64,000 bases of DNA from positions 62,001 through 126,000 of the forward strand of contig JBGVIT010000033.1 in the NCBI GenBank assembly GCA_045128915.1, in the 5' to 3' direction. Origin of the DNA: RGIG9115 sp045128915 (GTDB taxonomy: Bacteria; Bacillota; Clostridia; UBA1381). Both the position numbers and the translations under genes were made by a program. The notes under the pieces are model-generated. The model had not been told where the DNA came from. It did not search any database and worked only from the letters and a program-made list of their open reading frames with translations. Positions 8,038 through 15,572 of this stretch are shown in pieces; position 1 is the first letter of the stretch; each line of letters starts with the position of its first letter.

Positions 8038-9117
8038 ATGACAATTAGTGAACTTAAAGAATATATCTATAATGAAAACAAAATAGAATATATACTCGAA
8101 CAACTTGGTTGTCATGAGATTAGATATAATAGCCAAAAAGAGTACTGGAGTGCTGCTCATGTGGACGGTGACAACCCCCAAGGTATCAACATACGGAACA
8201 ATCAATACCTGAACTACCGTAGTTTTTCAAGGGGAATTGATTATGAGGATGGTCAAGATTTAATAAGTTTGGTAGAAACAACCAAAAAGTTATCGTTTGT
8301 TGAAAGTGTCAAATACATACATAAAATTCTTGAATTACCTTTTGAATTTAAAAAGCGAGAAGAGAAACCACAAAAAAAATATGACCCTCTTAATGTATTC
8401 AAAAAAGTATTGAGATGCAATAGAAGGGTTGTGAATGTAGATGATATTAAGATTTTAGAAGATAAACTGATAGACGACTATATTCCAATGCTTCATATTG
8501 ATTGGGTTAAAGAAGGCATTACTGAAAGAACGAGAAAAAAGTTTAAGCTCTCGTATTCATACAGGCATAAAAGAATTGTCGTGCCTCTTCGTTATTGGGC
8601 AACTGGCGAACTGCTTGGTTTTAATCAGAGAACAACGGTTGAGAATTATGAAGAGTTTAATATTAAGAAGTATTTCATAACCCCTACTTATCCTAAGCAT
8701 CTTAACTTGTATGGCTTATACGAGAACTATAATGCTATTCAAAAAGCGGGATATGTAGTGGTTGCAGAAAGTGAAAAGTCGGTTTTAAAAAGAGATAGTC
8801 TTGGCGATAGTACCGTGGTTGCTCTTTCAGGTAAAAGCATATCAGACGAGCAAGTACGCATTCTCATAGGTCTTAATGTAGAAGTTGTTATTGCATTAGA
8901 TAATGATGTAGATGTGAATGAAGTAAGATTTATTTGTGATAAATTTAAAAATATCAGAAAGGTGTCTTATATAAAAGACTTTATGGGAATCTTGCAACAT
9001 AAAGATGCGCCAATGGACGCTCGTAACAAAGATTACCAATTCCTGTTTGATAACAGAATTGTTTACGATAGAAGCGAACAAAGATTATATCAAGAGAGTT
9101 TGAAAAAAGAAGGATAG
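8038..9117 (+). CDS. DNA primase, DnaG-type with TOPRIM domain
   Basis: 359 residues. The N-terminal part has the shape of the DnaG zinc-binding domain (AAHVDGDNPQGINIR, YLNYRSFSRGIDYEDGQDLI) but no paired cysteines, so zinc is unlikely to be bound. The TOPRIM core is clear: YVVVAESEKSVLKRD with the catalytic glutamate, then VVIALDNDVDVNE with the metal-binding acidic residues. It is shorter than host DnaG (about 600) and has no evident helicase-interaction domain. It lies between the helicase and a small winged-helix gene in one operon. Confidence 0.85.
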   Translation: MTISELKEYIYNENKIEYILEQLGCHEIRYNSQKEYWSAAHVDGDNPQGINIRNNQYLNYRSFSRGIDYEDGQDLISLVETTKKLSFVESVKYIHKILELPFEFKKREEKPQKKYDPLNVFKKVLRCNRRVVNVDDIKILEDKLIDDYIPMLHIDWVKEGITERTRKKFKLSYSYRHKRIVVPLRYWATGELLGFNQRTTVENYEEFNIKKYFITPTYPKHLNLYGLYENYNAIQKAGYVVVAESEKSVLKRDSLGDSTVVALSGKSISDEQVRILIGLNVEVVIALDNDVDVNEVRFICDKFKNIRKVSYIKDFMGILQHKDAPMDARNKDYQFLFDNRIVYDRSEQRLYQESLKKEG

Positions 9118-9121
9118 AAAA

Positions 9122-9349
9122 ATGAGTGAAAAGAAAACAAACAAAACAACAGAAGTGCTAAAGCATTTACAGACATATGGATGCATTACGAGTATGGAAG
9201 CTATTGAGAAGTATAAGGCTACTCGTCTAAGCGATATTATTTTTAGGCTTAGAAAAAGAGGGATTAAAATACAGACTATAGACATTCCATTTGTTGATAT
9301 GTATGGCACTAAGTCGGCATATGGTAAGTATGTTTTGTCTGAGGGTTAA
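9122..9349 (+). CDS. Small winged helix-turn-helix protein
   Basis: 75 residues: VLKHLQTYGCITSMEAIEKY, then ATRLSDIIFRLRKRGIKIQT, then a wing-like segment ending SAYGKYVLSEG. This is the common phage HTH family in which the recognition helix lies in TRLSDIIFRLRKRG. It may be a DNA-binding regulator or an accessory of the primase encoded 4 bases upstream. Confidence 0.8.
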   Translation: MSEKKTNKTTEVLKHLQTYGCITSMEAIEKYKATRLSDIIFRLRKRGIKIQTIDIPFVDMYGTKSAYGKYVLSEG

Positions 9350-9354
9350 TTAAT

Positions 9355-9744
9355 ATGGACAAGAAGTTGGTTAGGAATGTAATCCAGTGTAATCATTGTG
9401 GGGATGTAATCGAATCTAAATATACGCACGATTTCAAATCGTGTAAATGTAAAACTGTATCGGTGGACGGCGGTTTGAGTTACGCAAGAAGATGTTTTAA
9501 AAATTCTACTGATGATTACACAGATTTAAGTGAGTGGGAAGAGATTAAAAATACGGAAGAAGTAGACTATACAATTATTAGCAAGCCCTCATATATTGCA
9601 TTTGAGTGTCCATATTGCAAAGAGAAGGTGGAAGTACCCTTTAAAGAAGTGGACTTTAATACGGACTATTGGGGCGACGGAGCGGTTGTTGATTGCCCAG
9701 AGTGTTGTAATGAAGTAACGCTTGGCGATTGGGAATACGATTAA
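9355..9744 (+). CDS. Double zinc-ribbon phage protein
   Basis: 129 residues with two putative metal sites: CNHCGDVI with SCKCKTVSVDGG (residues about 12-39), and FECPYCKEKV with VDCPECCNEVTLGDW near the end. The first half matches a small phage family with the CNHCGD...SVDGG signature (DUF7695-like); function unknown. A TTAAAA-N6-TTTTAA element overlaps its stop codon. Confidence 0.7.
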   Translation: MDKKLVRNVIQCNHCGDVIESKYTHDFKSCKCKTVSVDGGLSYARRCFKNSTDDYTDLSEWEEIKNTEEVDYTIISKPSYIAFECPYCKEKVEVPFKEVDFNTDYWGDGAVVDCPECCNEVTLGDWEYD

Positions 9745-9758
9745 AATGGTGATTTTAA
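9741..9758 (+). promoter_or_regulatory. Recurrent palindromic element, copy 2 (perfect)
   Basis: TTAAAA-TGGTGA-TTTTAA, overlapping the stop codon of the zinc-ribbon gene and running into GTGGTGATTAAATATG of the next gene. Confidence 0.6.
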
Positions 9759-9771
9759 GTGGTGATTAAAT

Positions 9772-9990
9772 ATGAAGATAGAAGTTTATGAAAAAGCAAA
9801 AGACTTAATTGATGACATTGGTCGTATTGAACGGCAGTTAAATGAAGCTATGAACAATCAACATTGGATAGCCATTTCAACACCAAATAACAGAGACCTG
9901 CGATATTCTCTTAGATTTCAGAATGATTTAATAGAATGGCTAAAGTTTAAGAAAGAAGAATATCAGAGAGAGTTTGATGAGTTAATATAA
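9772..9990 (+). CDS. Small hypothetical protein, 72 aa
   Basis: Not recognised. It consists of two charged helices (about residues 1-28 and 48-72), probably a small helical-hairpin protein. It is the last gene before a terminator. Confidence 0.55.
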   Translation: MKIEVYEKAKDLIDDIGRIERQLNEAMNNQHWIAISTPNNRDLRYSLRFQNDLIEWLKFKKEEYQREFDELI

Positions 9991-9993
9991 GTG

Positions 9994-10035
9994 TTGGGGT
10001 GGGATAACATAATTTCTCGCCCCAAAAATATTTTT
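9994..10035 (+). terminator. Factor-independent terminator
   Basis: TTGGGGTG (9994-10001) pairs with CGCCCCAA (10018-10025) with one G-T pair, followed by AAATATTTTT. It separates the replication operon from the next transcription unit. Confidence 0.7.
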
Positions 10036-10084
10036 AAGAAATTTTCAGAAAACTCTTGACAAATAGAAAATATTATGGTAAAAT
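10031..10084 (+). promoter_or_regulatory. Promoter 2 (shared class)
   Basis: TTGACA at 10056-10061, 17-base spacer, TAAAAT at 10079-10084, with the upstream element AAGAAATTTTCAGAAAA. Confidence 0.8.
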
Positions 10085-10089
10085 AGTAT

Positions 10090-10132
10090 TGTAATAAGTG
10101 TGTTTAATATTACATAAGAATTAAAGTTATAA
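10090..10132 (+). promoter_or_regulatory. Structured leader after promoter 2
   Basis: TGTAATA (10090-10096) and TATTACA (10108-10114) form a 7-bp stem close to the expected transcript start; AATTAAAGTTATAAG follows at about 10119. Confidence 0.5.
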
Positions 10133-10151
10133 GAATAATGAGGTTTTAATT

Positions 10152-10493
10152 ATGGAAATGAATTATGATTTTGACCGTGGCATGAGTCTTGAAGAGCAGA
10201 GAGCAATAACGAATAAGATTATTAAAAAGTTTAATAAGCTGCAAAAAGAAGCAACAGAACTTGGTTTTCCAATTTGCTTGAATACTCAAACCTCTGTTCC
10301 TTTGGAGTTGTATTGGCACGATGATTATGACGGCAGAATTTTAGTTGATAAGGAATTGTCAAATGTACAAAAGAAATGTCCTAGATGTGGCAACTTGCTT
10401 CATCCAAGTGATGTAGTCGGATACGGCTATGTTTGTTATCAGTGTGATGAAAATTTTTATGAAATTGAAGCTAAGGAAGTTAAGAAAGGTTGA
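10152..10493 (+). CDS. Zinc-ribbon protein, 113 aa
   Basis: A helical N-terminal half (EEQRAITNKIIKKFNKLQKE) is followed by a C-terminal zinc ribbon, KKCPRCGNLL and YVCYQCDENF (residues about 75-105). First gene after promoter 2; function unknown. Confidence 0.65.
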   Translation: MEMNYDFDRGMSLEEQRAITNKIIKKFNKLQKEATELGFPICLNTQTSVPLELYWHDDYDGRILVDKELSNVQKKCPRCGNLLHPSDVVGYGYVCYQCDENFYEIEAKEVKKG

Positions 10494-10500
10494 AGATAAA

Positions 10501-11577
10501 ATGGATAGCGTAAACAATCTGTATAAATACCCTATGGCATTAACACAACAGTTCAAACACTGTGGCAATCCTTTTAGAATTGATGTTTATAAAGGTTGTG
10601 ACTTTGGTTGCAGATATTGTTTTGCAAATAATAGAGGCGGAAACTTAGAAAAGGGTCTTAGAATTGCCGACTTTTCTATTATTGAAAAGAACTTTAAGAA
10701 AGCGTTTGAAGACGACAAAGAAACAAAGAATATTACTATTGAGATGTTAAGACATAGAGTACCTTTGCATTTAGGTGGTATGTCAGACCCATTTCAAACA
10801 AGAGAAAAGAAATATGGATTGACTTATAAGTTGTTAGAATTGACTAAAAAATATAATTACCCAATGATTATTTCTACCAAGACCGCTCATATTCCAGAAG
10901 AGTATTTTGAAGTAATGGACAACAGACTTCATGCATTTCAAATTAGTTTAATGAGTATGGATGAAGATTACATTAGAAAGTTTGAAACAAGAACTCCTGC
11001 GCCAAGCGAAAGAAAAAAATTTATACAGCTTCTAAAAGATAAAGGATTTTGGGTAAGTGTAAGAATTCAGCCTTTGGTAAAACTTGAACACGCCATTGAT
11101 GTTGTAAACGAAATGAGTGGTATTGTAAATTATATTACCGTCGAACACATTAAAATTGGCAACGATAATGCAAATAAAAAGCAGATGTTTATCAATATGG
11201 AATTAGACCCCAAAGATTTTAAGTCTTGTGGCAGAGAATATGAATTTATGACTGATATTAAGCGAGAAAACATATTAAAGCTTAAGGCAATTTCCAAATG
11301 TCCGATTGGTTGTGGTGATAATGATTTGCACGAGTTAAGTGATAGTAATAATTGTTGTGGTATTGACACAATCAACGAAAACTTTAACGGATGGATTAAA
11401 TATAATTCAATGTATATTAATCAAACTGGCGATAAAACTCAGTGGTGTCCTAAGAGTAACTGTAGTAGCTGTGTCAATAATGAGGGTAGAGTAAACGGAT
11501 GGTGCTTTAAAGATTATGTTGATGATTATATGGCAAATCCAAGAAAAGAAGGCTTGTGTAAAGTAAAACTTGATTAA
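10501..11577 (+). CDS. Radical SAM protein, spore-photoproduct-lyase-like (COG1533 type)
   Basis: 358 residues from ATG 10501 (MDSVNNLYKYP; GAAAGGTTGAAGATAAA precedes it). YKGCDFGCRYCF supplies the CxxxCxxC [4Fe-4S] site (C33, C37, C40) that cleaves S-adenosylmethionine. LGGMSDPFQTREKKYGLT and PMIISTKTAHI follow the COG1533/SPL pattern. A Cys-rich C-terminal third (CPIGCG, NNCCGID, WCPKSNCSSCVN) could hold another cluster or zinc, not typical of classical spore photoproduct lyase. Substrate unknown: DNA repair, or modification of a nucleic acid or protein. The cysteine desulfurase at 1113 could help supply its cluster. Confidence 0.85.
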   Translation: MDSVNNLYKYPMALTQQFKHCGNPFRIDVYKGCDFGCRYCFANNRGGNLEKGLRIADFSIIEKNFKKAFEDDKETKNITIEMLRHRVPLHLGGMSDPFQTREKKYGLTYKLLELTKKYNYPMIISTKTAHIPEEYFEVMDNRLHAFQISLMSMDEDYIRKFETRTPAPSERKKFIQLLKDKGFWVSVRIQPLVKLEHAIDVVNEMSGIVNYITVEHIKIGNDNANKKQMFINMELDPKDFKSCGREYEFMTDIKRENILKLKAISKCPIGCGDNDLHELSDSNNCCGIDTINENFNGWIKYNSMYINQTGDKTQWCPKSNCSSCVNNEGRVNGWCFKDYVDDYMANPRKEGLCKVKLD

Positions 11578-11596
11578 ATTTGAAAGGTTGACTTAA

Positions 11597-11884
11597 ATGA
11601 ATTTAAAAGAATTAATTTTAAAAAATCCAGAATTACCAGTTGTATTATATAACACAAAGCCTATTGAAACATGCTTTTGTGAGCTTGTTGTTAATGCAGA
11701 AATCCAGCAATTAACCGAGTATGATGGGCGTTGGATGGATAAAGATGAGTATGTCGAAAAGCTTTGGGATGATATATATGATATAGAAGATTGCTCAAAT
11801 TTATCAGATGAAGAACTTAGCGAAATTATTAATAAGAAGGTTGTAGAAACTGAATTTACAAATGCCATAGTTGGATGGATTTAA
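11597..11884 (+). CDS. Acidic hypothetical phage protein, 95 aa
   Basis: Begins MNLKELILKNPELPVVLYN; the remainder is acidic and helical and ends AIVGWI. It resembles small acidic proteins seen in many Firmicutes phages, but no function is known to me. AAAGGTTGACTTAA precedes the ATG. Confidence 0.6.
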   Translation: MNLKELILKNPELPVVLYNTKPIETCFCELVVNAEIQQLTEYDGRWMDKDEYVEKLWDDIYDIEDCSNLSDEELSEIINKKVVETEFTNAIVGWI

Positions 11885-11885
11885 T

Positions 11886-11966
11886 ATGAGCATACTATTA
11901 TTAATAATAATAGAAGTACTTATATTAGGATTAATTTTTTATAATAAATTAATTTATAAAAAATAA
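11886..11966 (+). CDS. Possible 26-residue membrane peptide
   Basis: ATG at 11886, one base after the preceding stop, encodes about 20 very hydrophobic residues (MSILLLIIIEVLILGLIFYN) and then a lysine-containing tail. It could be a single-span membrane peptide. The ribosome site is weak and the composition might arise by chance in AT-rich DNA. Confidence 0.3.
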   Translation: MSILLLIIIEVLILGLIFYNKLIYKK

Positions 11967-11969
11967 CAC

Positions 11970-11987
11970 ATAAAATTGCAGTTTTAA
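11970..11987 (+). promoter_or_regulatory. Recurrent palindromic element, copy 3
   Basis: ATAAAA-TTGCAG-TTTTAA, one mismatch from consensus, followed by GAGGTAGAAAATG, the start of the next gene. Confidence 0.5.
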
Positions 11988-11997
11988 GAGGTAGAAA

Positions 11998-12186
11998 ATG
12001 ATAAACAATATTGATAATAAGATGATTAAAATAATCTATGAAAACATTATGAGTAAATGTGAATTCCCTAAGTTTGGTTCACCTGAAACAAGATGTGACA
12101 AATGTATGTTTAATGGAATTGCGTGTCAGCCCTTGCCTGAATATGTGGGGTGTTTTCACGGATGGAAAAGAGAGGTAGAAAAATGA
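11998..12186 (+). CDS. Small Cys-rich protein, 62 aa
   Basis: Four or five cysteines in a pattern suited to one metal site (ETRCDKCMFNGIACQP, EYVGCFHGW). Function unknown. Its stop overlaps the next start (ATGA at 12183), suggesting translational coupling. Confidence 0.55.
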   Translation: MINNIDNKMIKIIYENIMSKCEFPKFGSPETRCDKCMFNGIACQPLPEYVGCFHGWKREVEK

Positions 12187-12473
12187 GAGTAGAAGTTGGT
12201 GATAAGGTTTATATCCCAAATCAAAAAAGACCCTATAGAGTTAGGGCAAGAGATGACAGATATATCATCTGCACAAAGCCATATAATCCAGAGCATACGG
12301 TGTTGTATTTTATAGTTGATTTGGTGGATAAGTGGAGAGCACCAGATGATAGGTTGTTTTGTATGGGATATGAAACTGATGAAGATTGCAATGCACGACT
12401 TAAAGAACTTCAAGAAGGCGAGATTGAATTGAGTAGGCGCAGAGGCATTCCATTAGATATTGATATTGAATGA
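12183..12473 (+). CDS. Hypothetical protein, 96 aa
   Basis: ATG 12183 (MRVEVGDKVYIPNQKRPYRV) has GAGAGGTAGAAA before it; the in-frame ATG at 12150 has no such site. The beta-rich N-terminus (GDKVYIPN, YRVRARDDRYIIC) resembles a small KOW/SH3-like barrel, followed by an acidic helix. Function not recognised. Confidence 0.6.
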   Translation: MRVEVGDKVYIPNQKRPYRVRARDDRYIICTKPYNPEHTVLYFIVDLVDKWRAPDDRLFCMGYETDEDCNARLKELQEGEIELSRRRGIPLDIDIE

Positions 12474-12485
12474 GGTGATAAATAT

Positions 12486-12761
12486 ATGTGGAGATACTAT
12501 ATTGAACTAAATACAAGTAGCGACATTTTAGCATTTATTGATATTTGCTCTCAGATTCCTTACGAGGTTACGATTCATGGTAAGGATGAAAATGGTAGCG
12601 ATTGGTCGCTAAGTGCGAAGAGTTTTCTGTGTGTTTTAGTTATGAATGTTCATTTACAGAACAAGCAGAAGAAAATGGCACAGAATGCAGATTGGAACAC
12701 AATTTATGTAGAGTGTAAAGAAGATATTTATTCGATGATTGCTAAATTTCTCAGGGGGTAA
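12486..12761 (+). CDS. HPr-like fold protein lacking the phospho-histidine
   Basis: 91 residues. The spacing of ILAFIDICSQIPYEVTIHG and DWSLSAKSFLCVLVMNV follows HPr (helix A, strand, then the VNAKSIMGLMSL helix). The N-terminal segment that carries His15 in true HPr reads NTSSDILAF here, so it cannot be phosphorylated in the usual way. It may be a structural homologue or a decoy of host PTS/CcpA signalling; both are inference. Confidence 0.55.
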   Translation: MWRYYIELNTSSDILAFIDICSQIPYEVTIHGKDENGSDWSLSAKSFLCVLVMNVHLQNKQKKMAQNADWNTIYVECKEDIYSMIAKFLRG

Positions 12762-12765
12762 TTAA

Positions 12766-13959
12766 ATGGCGAGATTAACAAGCGAACAGTTACAGGCTCT
12801 TATGAAGAAAGAGGGCGTTGACCGAATCTGGTCATGGTCGAAAATTAATTGTTTTCATATCAGTCCTTATGAATATTATCTTAAACATATAAAGAGAGTC
12901 AAAGAAGATAGAGCAAATTCAATTTATGTAACAACAGGTGGTATAGCACACGACATCTTAGAGAAGTTTTATACTGACCAAATTTCATATGAAGATATGT
13001 TGGAACAGTTTGAAGATGGTTGGATTGTAGCAGCCGATATTGCCGACCTTAAATTCGATAGAAGTGACGAAGAAAGAAACGAAAAGATTAAAGATAAGTA
13101 TTATGAAAATCTTGTTCACTTCTTTAGCAACCATACTAAATTAGAAAATAAACCGATTATAGAAAAGTTTGTTAAGGTTAAGATTGGCGACAATCTATTC
13201 CAAGGATATATCGACTGTGCTTTTAAGGATGAAGAAGGATGTATCATTATCCAAGACTGGAAGACAAGTAGTATTTATAAAGGTGCTAAGGCAGAAAACG
13301 AGAGCGGTCAGTTGGTGCTGTATGCCATCGGCTTAAATCAGCAGGGAATACCAATGGATAAGATTAAGATTCGTTGGAACTTCTTGAAGTATGTATCTAT
13401 TCAGTATCAACAGAAGAATAAAGAAATCAAGACAAGGGAAGTTGAGCGTTGTAAGATTGGCGAGAGTTTGCAGTCAAATGCAAAAACTTGGTTGAAGCAT
13501 TTCGGTTATGAACCAGATGAATATTTAAAAGAAATGCTTGATACTAATAGCATTGATTGTTTACCTAATGAAGTAAAAGAAAAGTATGTTATTTCTGATT
13601 GTTATGTCTATGTTGATTTGACAGATGAATTAGTTAATAAGTGGACTGAGCATGTGCTTACTGTGATTAAGGACATTGAATTGAGGGAAGCAGATTACGC
13701 AGAAACTCATAGCGATGCTTGTTTCTATGATACAGACGAATCGGTAAAGGAGCAGAGTTACTACTTTGCAAATCTGTGTGGTTATAGTAGAAACCTTCAC
13801 AAACCTTATGATGAATATTGTAAGAGACTTGAGGCTGCTCAGAATGGAACCGATATGTTTAGTGGATTGCTTGGAAGCGAGACTGTTAAAACTTCAAGCA
13901 GTAATGTTATAGAAAATAAGAATGATGAACTTGATTTAAGTTGGCTTGACAATATTTAA
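12766..13959 (+). CDS. PD-(D/E)XK exonuclease, Cas4/RecB type
   Basis: 397 residues. Early WSWSKINCFHISPYEYYLKH is the family's substrate-facing segment, and GGIAHDILEKFY supplies the histidine motif. The catalytic core is GYIDCAFKDEEG (D) then IIIQDWKTSS (D-X-K), followed by SGQLVLYAIGL, the QxxxY-like motif. It probably resects DNA ends for phage recombination with the Sak4-like ATPase. The C-terminal 50 residues are acidic or disordered and end in ELDLSWLDNI, strikingly like the SSB-like protein's NSMDWLNNL. No Cas4-type cysteine cluster is evident. Terminators follow directly. Confidence 0.85.
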   Translation: MARLTSEQLQALMKKEGVDRIWSWSKINCFHISPYEYYLKHIKRVKEDRANSIYVTTGGIAHDILEKFYTDQISYEDMLEQFEDGWIVAADIADLKFDRSDEERNEKIKDKYYENLVHFFSNHTKLENKPIIEKFVKVKIGDNLFQGYIDCAFKDEEGCIIIQDWKTSSIYKGAKAENESGQLVLYAIGLNQQGIPMDKIKIRWNFLKYVSIQYQQKNKEIKTREVERCKIGESLQSNAKTWLKHFGYEPDEYLKEMLDTNSIDCLPNEVKEKYVISDCYVYVDLTDELVNKWTEHVLTVIKDIELREADYAETHSDACFYDTDESVKEQSYYFANLCGYSRNLHKPYDEYCKRLEAAQNGTDMFSGLLGSETVKTSSSNVIENKNDELDLSWLDNI

Positions 13960-13967
13960 ATAAAAAC

Positions 13968-13989
13968 GCAACCTATTTAGGTTGCATTT
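13968..13989 (+). terminator. Terminator hairpin (first of a tandem)
   Basis: GCAACCT-ATTT-AGGTTGC followed by ATTTT. Confidence 0.7.
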
Positions 13990-13996
13990 TGAAAAA

Positions 13997-14019
13997 GCAA
14001 CCCAATAAGGTTGCGTTTT
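13997..14019 (+). terminator. Terminator hairpin (second of a tandem)
   Basis: GCAACC-CAATAA-GGTTGC followed by GTTTT. Its arms are nearly the same as those of the first hairpin, so the two could also pair with each other as alternatives. Confidence 0.7.
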
Positions 14020-14041
14020 AGATTTATGAGGTTAATAAAAA

Positions 14042-14254
14042 ATGATTGATAAAAATAAAATTACGGTTACTATGCCGATTGCAGAATATGAAGAGTTGAC
14101 TACCGATGTCAAGTGGTGGCGAGACAAATTCAACTCTTTAAAGAAAATTGCTTTAAGATACGCTAACAGAGATAGCGAGGAGGGTTATTTTATTGAAGAC
14201 TGTATAAGCCTTGCAAACGATATCGAAGAGTATCTTAATGACGAAGATTATTAA
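14042..14254 (+). CDS. Small hypothetical protein, 70 aa
   Basis: Begins MIDKNKITVTMPIAEYEELT, a beta strand followed by a helix as in small phage proteins with a coiled-coil body (DVKWWRDKFNSLKKIALRY). Function unknown. TTATGAGGTTAATAAAA precedes the ATG. Confidence 0.55.
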   Translation: MIDKNKITVTMPIAEYEELTTDVKWWRDKFNSLKKIALRYANRDSEEGYFIEDCISLANDIEEYLNDEDY

Positions 14255-14261
14255 TGAACAA

Positions 14262-14279
14262 TTAAAAGCTGAATTTTAA
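14262..14279 (+). promoter_or_regulatory. Recurrent palindromic element, copy 4 (perfect)
   Basis: TTAAAA-GCTGAA-TTTTAA followed by GAGGTAGAAAATG. The preceding bases TAATGAACAA are shared with copy 5. Confidence 0.6.
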
Positions 14280-14289
14280 GAGGTAGAAA

Positions 14290-14724
14290 ATGAGTTATTG
14301 TTGTATATGTGGAAAAGAAGCAAATCATTTAAAATCGTATCATTGTGTAATAGAAGATGATGTTTATCATTACTGTCATTATCATTCTTACATAGGTAAA
14401 AGATTAACAAAAAAATTTGCGGCAAAAGAACAAGTAAAACGAAAAATGGATAATGAAAAATTGATAAAGCATTTTAAAAACATACTGACAGGTTCTGCTA
14501 CAGAACAAGACAACAAAGATTTTGTACAGATGCTTACTCAAATAGCCAAAAAAGGATACAACGCAAAAGAATTCAACCCAGTATACGAAGCGTTGGAAAC
14601 ATTAGATATTTTCTTAGAAGAGTTGGATGAGTTTTATGGCTTAGTAGCATTGAAGTATGGGACAGAGGCTTCTGCTGCGTTAAGGACTCTATACTCTTGG
14701 TATAACGAGAACGACAAATTTTAA
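14290..14724 (+). CDS. Zinc-finger hypothetical protein, 144 aa
   Basis: The N-terminal 35 residues form a treble-clef-like Cys/His site (CCICGKEANHL ... YHYCHYHSYIG). A basic linker and a helical domain (about 55-144) follow. Not recognised. Confidence 0.6.
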   Translation: MSYCCICGKEANHLKSYHCVIEDDVYHYCHYHSYIGKRLTKKFAAKEQVKRKMDNEKLIKHFKNILTGSATEQDNKDFVQMLTQIAKKGYNAKEFNPVYEALETLDIFLEELDEFYGLVALKYGTEASAALRTLYSWYNENDKF

Positions 14725-14734
14725 GAGGTGGATT

Positions 14735-15283
14735 ATGGGAAATATAGAAAATGGAAAGATGGATGTAATGGGCATCAATATTGATATCTCACAGGTATTG
14801 GGTCAGAAAATTGTAGACCAATATATCGCCCAGCTAACAGAAGAAGATATGAACACTATTATGGATTACATTAGCCAAGACTTCTTTGTTAAAAAGAATC
14901 AGAGCGTATTTAATTATGATACTAATAAGTATGATTACAAAATGGTCGCATGCGTTAAAGAGCGTGAAAAGAATCAGTGGGGCGGTTACAATACAAACGA
15001 AATGACTATTGGTGAACTCATCAAAAAACAGTTTAACAATAGAATAAGCGAAGAGCTAACAAAAAAAGTAGAAGAAATTATTGCTACAGATGATTATAAA
15101 GAAAAGATTGAACAGATTGCCAATGAATTAGTTGATTATTCTGTGAATGGTTATAAAGAGGATATGAAGAATAGGATTAGAGAGAGACTAGTCGGCAATG
15201 TAATGGATGCTGCACCTTATTATGATGGTGTTAATTTAAGATATTTAATTCAGGAAGAGATTAATAAGAGATTGCAATATTAA
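14735..15283 (+). CDS. Hypothetical protein, 182 aa
   Basis: Not recognised. Mostly helical and charged, with a Trp/Gly patch (EKNQWGGYNTNEM) in the middle. The sequence allows a coiled coil at about 100-165. Ribosome site TTTTAAGAGGTGGATT overlaps the previous stop codon. Confidence 0.6.
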   Translation: MGNIENGKMDVMGINIDISQVLGQKIVDQYIAQLTEEDMNTIMDYISQDFFVKKNQSVFNYDTNKYDYKMVACVKEREKNQWGGYNTNEMTIGELIKKQFNNRISEELTKKVEEIIATDDYKEKIEQIANELVDYSVNGYKEDMKNRIRERLVGNVMDAAPYYDGVNLRYLIQEEINKRLQY

Positions 15284-15290
15284 TGAACAA

Positions 15291-15308
15291 TTAAAAGTTT
15301 AATTTTAT
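15291..15308 (+). promoter_or_regulatory. Recurrent palindromic element, copy 5
   Basis: TTAAAA-GTTTAA-TTTTAT, one mismatch, then GAGGTAAAGTCGTATG of the next gene. The TAATGAACAA flank matches copy 4. Confidence 0.5.
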
Positions 15309-15321
15309 GAGGTAAAGTCGT

Positions 15322-15537
15322 ATGACAAAATTAGAAAAAATTAAAAAGATAAAAGAACACAAAGAACCGCCTTGGGATAACAATGATATATATTGGTTTC
15401 GTGAACCTTGGCAAAAATTTGGTGGTGTTTCAAGTGGAATCTGTATGAAATGGTACTGGTACAGAGATGAGATTATTGATGTTAAAACAACAGATGAAGA
15501 TGTTGATATGGCTTATAACGAAATTAGAAAACTATAA
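15322..15537 (+). CDS. Small hypothetical protein, 71 aa
   Basis: A lysine-rich start (MTKLEKIKKIKEHKEP) is followed by a Trp-rich centre (WDNNDIYWFREPWQKF, MKWYWYRDE). Not recognised. Confidence 0.5.
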   Translation: MTKLEKIKKIKEHKEPPWDNNDIYWFREPWQKFGGVSSGICMKWYWYRDEIIDVKTTDEDVDMAYNEIRKL

Positions 15538-15551
15538 AATTAACATTTTAA
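15534..15551 (+). promoter_or_regulatory. Recurrent palindromic element, copy 6
   Basis: ATAAAA-TTAACA-TTTTAA overlapping the preceding stop, followed by GAGATAAAAGGAG. Confidence 0.45.
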
Positions 15552-15572
15552 GAGATAAAAGGAGAAACAAAA

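Noticed and set aside
12766..13959. CRISPR Cas4
   Set aside because: No Cys cluster typical of Cas4 and no cas1, cas2 or array nearby; the replication context points to a phage recombination nuclease.
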